Below the pieces are notes generated by a model. The model ran no database searches, was not told the DNA's origin, and saw nothing but the letters and a program-made list of their open reading frames with translations. A program made the translations under genes and the position numbers. From JAAFKA01 sp043748455 (lineage in GTDB: Bacteria; Bacteroidota; Bacteroidia; Cytophagales; Thermoflexibacteraceae), in NCBI GenBank assembly GCA_043748455.1, contig JAYTNF010000219.1:1-24578 (forward strand): DNA of 24,578 nt, read 5' to 3'. Position 1 is the first letter of the stretch, and each line of letters begins with the position of its first letter. Below, in pieces: positions 22,221-24,578 of this stretch.

Positions 22221-22404
22221 TAATTAATGTAAGTTACTTAGAATGTACCGCACCCTTTAGGGTGCAAGGTTTTTAATAAATTTGCTTTGCAAATTTATTA
22301 AAAACTCTAAAATTAATATTATTTTCTGGATTTTAGTCCTATTTTGTAATGACCTTGCACCCTAAAGGGTGTGGTACAATTCACTACACAACTTACATTA
22401 ATTA
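22221..22404. mobile_element. 184-bp nested palindromic element, MITE-like
   Basis: The outermost 15-bp arms (22221-22235 and 22390-22404, TAATTAATGTAAGTT and complement) are perfect. Inside, 26-bp arms at 22245-22270 and 22352-22377 differ at one base and each carries its own palindrome (CACCCTTTAGGGTG). Inside these, at 22270-22304, a 16-bp perfect hairpin (TTTTTAATAAATTTGC) has a TTT loop. No ORF is present. The size, nested arms and lack of coding sequence fit a MITE or a REP-doublet; no transposase is present in the window, and no target-site duplication is certain. It lies between the HAD gene and mutY. Confidence 0.7.
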
Positions 22405-22429
22405 GAACTTACAATTAAAACTTATAACT

Positions 22430-23605
22430 GTGAACTTTGCTTTCGACCTCATTGCTTGGTATCAAGCCAACAAACGTGATTTGCCTTGGAGAAATATCGA
22501 TAATCCATATTTTATTTGGTTATCTGAGGTAATTTTGCAACAGACAAGAGTCATTCAGGGAATGCCATATTATTTGCGTTTTGTGGCAACTTATCCAACT
22601 ATTGAAGCAATGGCGGCAGCAGAAGAAAAAGATATTTTGCGTTTGTGGCAAGGATTAGGCTATTATTCACGTGCAAGAAATATGCACCATGCCGCAAAAA
22701 TTATTGTCAATGAACACGAGGGAAAATTTCCAGATACTTATAAAGCATTAAAAAAACTCAAAGGAATTGGAGATTACACAGCTTCTGCCGTTGCCTCCTT
22801 TGCGTTTGACGAAAAAGTAGCTGTTGTTGATGGCAATGTCTTCCGAGTATTATCGAGGGTTTTTGGTGTGGAAGACGATATTTTATCGACAAAAGGAAAG
22901 AAAGCTTTTGCAGAATTAGCCAAAACCTTATTGCCTGACACACAAGTAAATAGCTATAATCAAGCAATTATGGAATTTGGTGCTTTGTATTGCAAACCAA
23001 GTTCCCCTGACTGTCCGAGCTGTATTTTTCAAGGCTCTTGTGTGGCTTTTGCAACAAAAAAACAAGATATTCTACCAATAAAAGCCAAGAAAGCACAAGT
23101 TAAAAAACGATATTTACATTATTTAGTTTTAGAATATGCTAATAAATTGTTATTAAAAGAAAGATTAGAAGGCGATGTTTGGCAAGGTTTATATGATTTT
23201 GCTTTGGTTGAAAAGAATACAGAAAAAGAAATTGTAAAAGAAATTATAACAGAACCTATAACAGAAATTACACCACAAATCACACCAGAAATAGACTTAA
23301 AAACTATTATTGATGCTAAAATCAAAGAATTACCTTTGTTAGTATTGGGTGGTACTCAAAGTATTGTAGTTGATAGTTTTGATAAAGAAATTATCTTTGT
23401 GAGAGAATCGCAAACCTATTTGCATAAACTCACACACCAAACCATGTACGTTACATTTTCACATTTGAAAACCCAAGATGCGGTTTTTGCAGAAGCAATG
23501 GCTACTGAAATTGGAGGTAATTTTTATGAACTTGCTGATATTCAGGAACTTCCAAAACCTATTTTGATTGATAATTATTTGAAAGAGTATTTTGTGGGGA
23601 AATAA
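22430..23605 (+). CDS. mutY: A/G-specific adenine glycosylase
   Basis: This 391-residue enzyme removes adenine mispaired with 8-oxoguanine. N-terminal catalytic domain: WYQANKRDLPWRN, E33 in WLSEVILQQTRV, WQGLGYYSRARNMH, the helix-hairpin-helix LKGIGDYTASAVASFAF and catalytic D134 in VVDGNVFRVLSR. The 4Fe-4S cluster ligands are C188-x6-C195-x2-C198-x5-C204. The C-terminal NUDIX-like 8-oxoG reader domain follows (about 220-385: YLVLEYANKLLLKERLEGD, HKLTHQTMYVTFSHL). A loop in that domain (about 263-300) is expanded by a Glu/Ile/Thr-rich repeat (see 23246-23293). The start is GTG at 22430; the conserved W-Y-x-x-N region begins ten residues in. The 184-bp palindromic element lies 25 bp upstream. 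Confidence 0.96.
   Translation: MNFAFDLIAWYQANKRDLPWRNIDNPYFIWLSEVILQQTRVIQGMPYYLRFVATYPTIEAMAAAEEKDILRLWQGLGYYSRARNMHHAAKIIVNEHEGKFPDTYKALKKLKGIGDYTASAVASFAFDEKVAVVDGNVFRVLSRVFGVEDDILSTKGKKAFAELAKTLLPDTQVNSYNQAIMEFGALYCKPSSPDCPSCIFQGSCVAFATKKQDILPIKAKKAQVKKRYLHYLVLEYANKLLLKERLEGDVWQGLYDFALVEKNTEKEIVKEIITEPITEITPQITPEIDLKTIIDAKIKELPLLVLGGTQSIVVDSFDKEIIFVRESQTYLHKLTHQTMYVTFSHLKTQDAVFAEAMATEIGGNFYELADIQELPKPILIDNYLKEYFVGK
23246..23293 (+). repeat. 12-bp imperfect tandem repeat inside mutY
   Basis: Four in-frame 12-bp units (23246, 23258, 23270, 23282) encode ITEP, ITEI, TPQI and TPEI (residues 273-288). They match at about 7-9 of 12 positions. The array lies in a loop of the C-terminal NUDIX-like domain, outside catalytic and cluster-binding residues. 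Confidence 0.6.
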
Positions 23606-23621
23606 AATATTAATATTTCCC
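23597..23621. terminator. Bidirectional hairpin overlapping both stop codons of mutY and dapF
   Basis: GGGAAATA (23597-23604) pairs with TATTTCCC (23614-23621) around a 9-nt loop. The mutY stop (23603-23605) lies in the left arm and loop, and the dapF stop (23610-23612) in the loop. The two convergent genes are separated by only 4 bp. An 8-bp stem with limited T-tract is modest. Confidence 0.5.
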
Positions 23622-24428
23622 TTCAAAAACTAACTTTGCTTCACCTTTCAAATAAATATCATAATATTTTCCATCAGAAAACTCAAAACTTACCGCCAAT
23701 TCGCCGCCCAATGTTTTGATTTTGATGTGATTTGTTGATATATCAATCTTATTTTCAACTTTATTCACTTGTTGTTTTGTGATGCTATATGCAATAGCTG
23801 CGGCAGTTACACCTGTGCCACATGAGAAAGTTTCGTCTTCTACACCTCTTTCATAAGTCCGCACAAATAAATAATCTGCTGAAATTTCTGAAATAAAATT
23901 TATATTTGTGCCTTTGGGTTGGTAGGTTTCACTATAACGAATGGCTTTACCGTGTTCAAAAACTTTATAATTCTCAATATCTTCCACATAACTAACATAA
24001 TGTGGAGAACCTGTATTTAAGAAAAAGAAATCTTTGCCTTGCAACACAGTTTCAACATCATTCATTTTTAATGAAACAACATCACCAATGATTTGAGCCT
24101 CATGAACACCATCAATAGCTGTGAAAATGGTTTTAAAATTAGTTTTTTTACTAATAATACCTAAATATTTAGCAAAAGCAACCATGCAACGCCCACCATT
24201 ACCACACATAGAACTTTGTTGTCCATCTGCATTGAAATAAATCATGTGAAAGTCAAAGTCATTTTCGCTATTTTGTAACAACATCAGTCCGTCAGCACCA
24301 ATTCCAAAACGTCTATGACAAAGTTTGGCAATAAATTCGTGGCTATTTAGGTCAAATAATTGCTCTCTATCGTCAATTATGACAAAATCATTGCCTGTAC
24401 CTTGATATTTATAAAAGTTTAAACTCAT
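23610..24428 (-). CDS. dapF: Diaminopimelate epimerase
   Basis: This 272-residue enzyme interconverts LL- and meso-diaminopimelate for lysine and peptidoglycan. Start motif: MSLNFYKYQGTGNDFVIIDD. First catalytic Cys C75 in SMCGNGGRCMVAFAK, with FNADG just before. Second catalytic Cys C203 in ETFSCGTGVTAAAIAY, preceded by VRTYERGVEDE. Substrate-binding GTNINFI and TGSPHYV are present. Length fits the family (about 260-280). It is convergent with mutY, separated by 4 bp with a hairpin over both stops. No other lys/dap gene is in the window. Confidence 0.97.
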   Translation of the reverse strand: MSLNFYKYQGTGNDFVIIDDREQLFDLNSHEFIAKLCHRRFGIGADGLMLLQNSENDFDFHMIYFNADGQQSSMCGNGGRCMVAFAKYLGIISKKTNFKTIFTAIDGVHEAQIIGDVVSLKMNDVETVLQGKDFFFLNTGSPHYVSYVEDIENYKVFEHGKAIRYSETYQPKGTNINFISEISADYLFVRTYERGVEDETFSCGTGVTAAAIAYSITKQQVNKVENKIDISTNHIKIKTLGGELAVSFEFSDGKYYDIYLKGEAKLVFEGKY

Positions 24429-24578
24429 TTTATTTTCAGTATATTTGCCTTTATGCGAATGAGGTTAAACTTTATTTTTTAATATTTTTATTGTCATTTT
24501 TGTTATCTCTGTAATTATTTGTACGTTTTTCGGTATTTGGGTTATTGTCGTTGTTTTGCGGATTTCGATTTGTATGGC
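24429..24578. other. Window edge upstream of dapF
   Basis: A minus-strand frame is open from the edge to a stop at 24472-24474 and would encode an Asn/Asp/Lys-rich tail (NPQNNDNNPNTEKR...), 43 bp before the dapF start. It could be the C-terminus of a gene upstream of dapF, but low complexity and short length make this unsure. A plus-strand TATATTTG (24440-24447) fits the -7 box yet leads only to short frames. Confidence 0.25.

Noticed and set aside
24440..24474. Plus-strand promoter TATATTTG with an ATG at 24453
   Set aside because: The frame from 24453 stops after nine codons and the -33 box is missing.
1..24578. tRNA, rRNA, tmRNA or classical riboswitches
   Set aside because: Reading of the spacers on both strands showed no cloverleaf with a T-loop GTTC motif and no riboswitch core I recognise. 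A covariance-model scan would be decisive.

Overview
The window reads as chromosomal DNA of a free-living member of the Bacteroidota. It is very AT-rich, roughly 30% G+C by eye. The gene set supports this: class III glutamine synthetase (GlnN), the bacillithiol enzyme BshA, LpxH, a TIGR01777-type epimerase-like protein, a Big_5/Ig-like lipoprotein of a type common in the phylum, and several secreted proteins ending their signal peptide in ...AQ. Start codons lack Shine-Dalgarno sequences, and several upstream regions carry the Bacteroidota -7 box TAnnTTTG. A cytophagale-like organism is plausible, but order and genus cannot be read from the sequence.

Layout. 1-2.4 kb: the 3' end of a probable SIMPL-domain gene, a small membrane protein, an AI-2E family transporter, and a 56-residue Thr/Pro-rich lipoprotein with a strong terminator. 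2.4-4.3 kb: the TIGR01777/SDR39U1-like gene and a secreted, probably beta-barrel, protein. 4.4-7.7 kb (-): an 1107-residue hybrid histidine kinase (GAF, three PAS, HisKA, HATPase, REC, Hpt). 8.1-10.3 kb: glnN. 10.4-12.6 kb: a secreted hypothetical protein, a 4'-phosphopantetheinyl transferase with an internal 15-bp repeat, and a lone PD-(D/E)XK nuclease-like protein. 12.9-15 kb: mdh (-) and lpxH (+). 15.0-16.7 kb: a candidate minus-strand small RNA, a divergent region of phased repeats, a NUDIX hydrolase and deoC. 16.8-19.7 kb: Ig-like lipoprotein, CAP-domain protein and a small secreted protein. 19.8-24.4 kb: bshA (-), a small membrane protein, an HAD-IB phosphatase, a 184-bp nested palindromic element, mutY (+) and dapF (-).

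Most genes stand alone or in pairs of mixed orientation. They cover nitrogen assimilation, central carbon, lysine/peptidoglycan precursor, lipid A, thiol and DNA-repair functions, so this is a housekeeping region and no defence island or prophage is visible. No tRNA, rRNA or CRISPR array was seen.

The unusual material lies in the spacers. There is a family of palindromes built on GTCATTCTGAGC (four full or compact copies and one half copy) whose arms change together. There is a 26-bp repeat shared by two loci, a 25-bp perfect inverted repeat with a hairpin in its loop, and a MITE-like nested palindrome. The most interesting spot is 15.03-15.30 kb. There a full Bacteroidota promoter, about 105 nt of foldable sequence and a U-tract terminator define a candidate small RNA on the minus strand, beside three GATAAAAT boxes exactly 21 bp apart and four copies of an 11-bp repeat.
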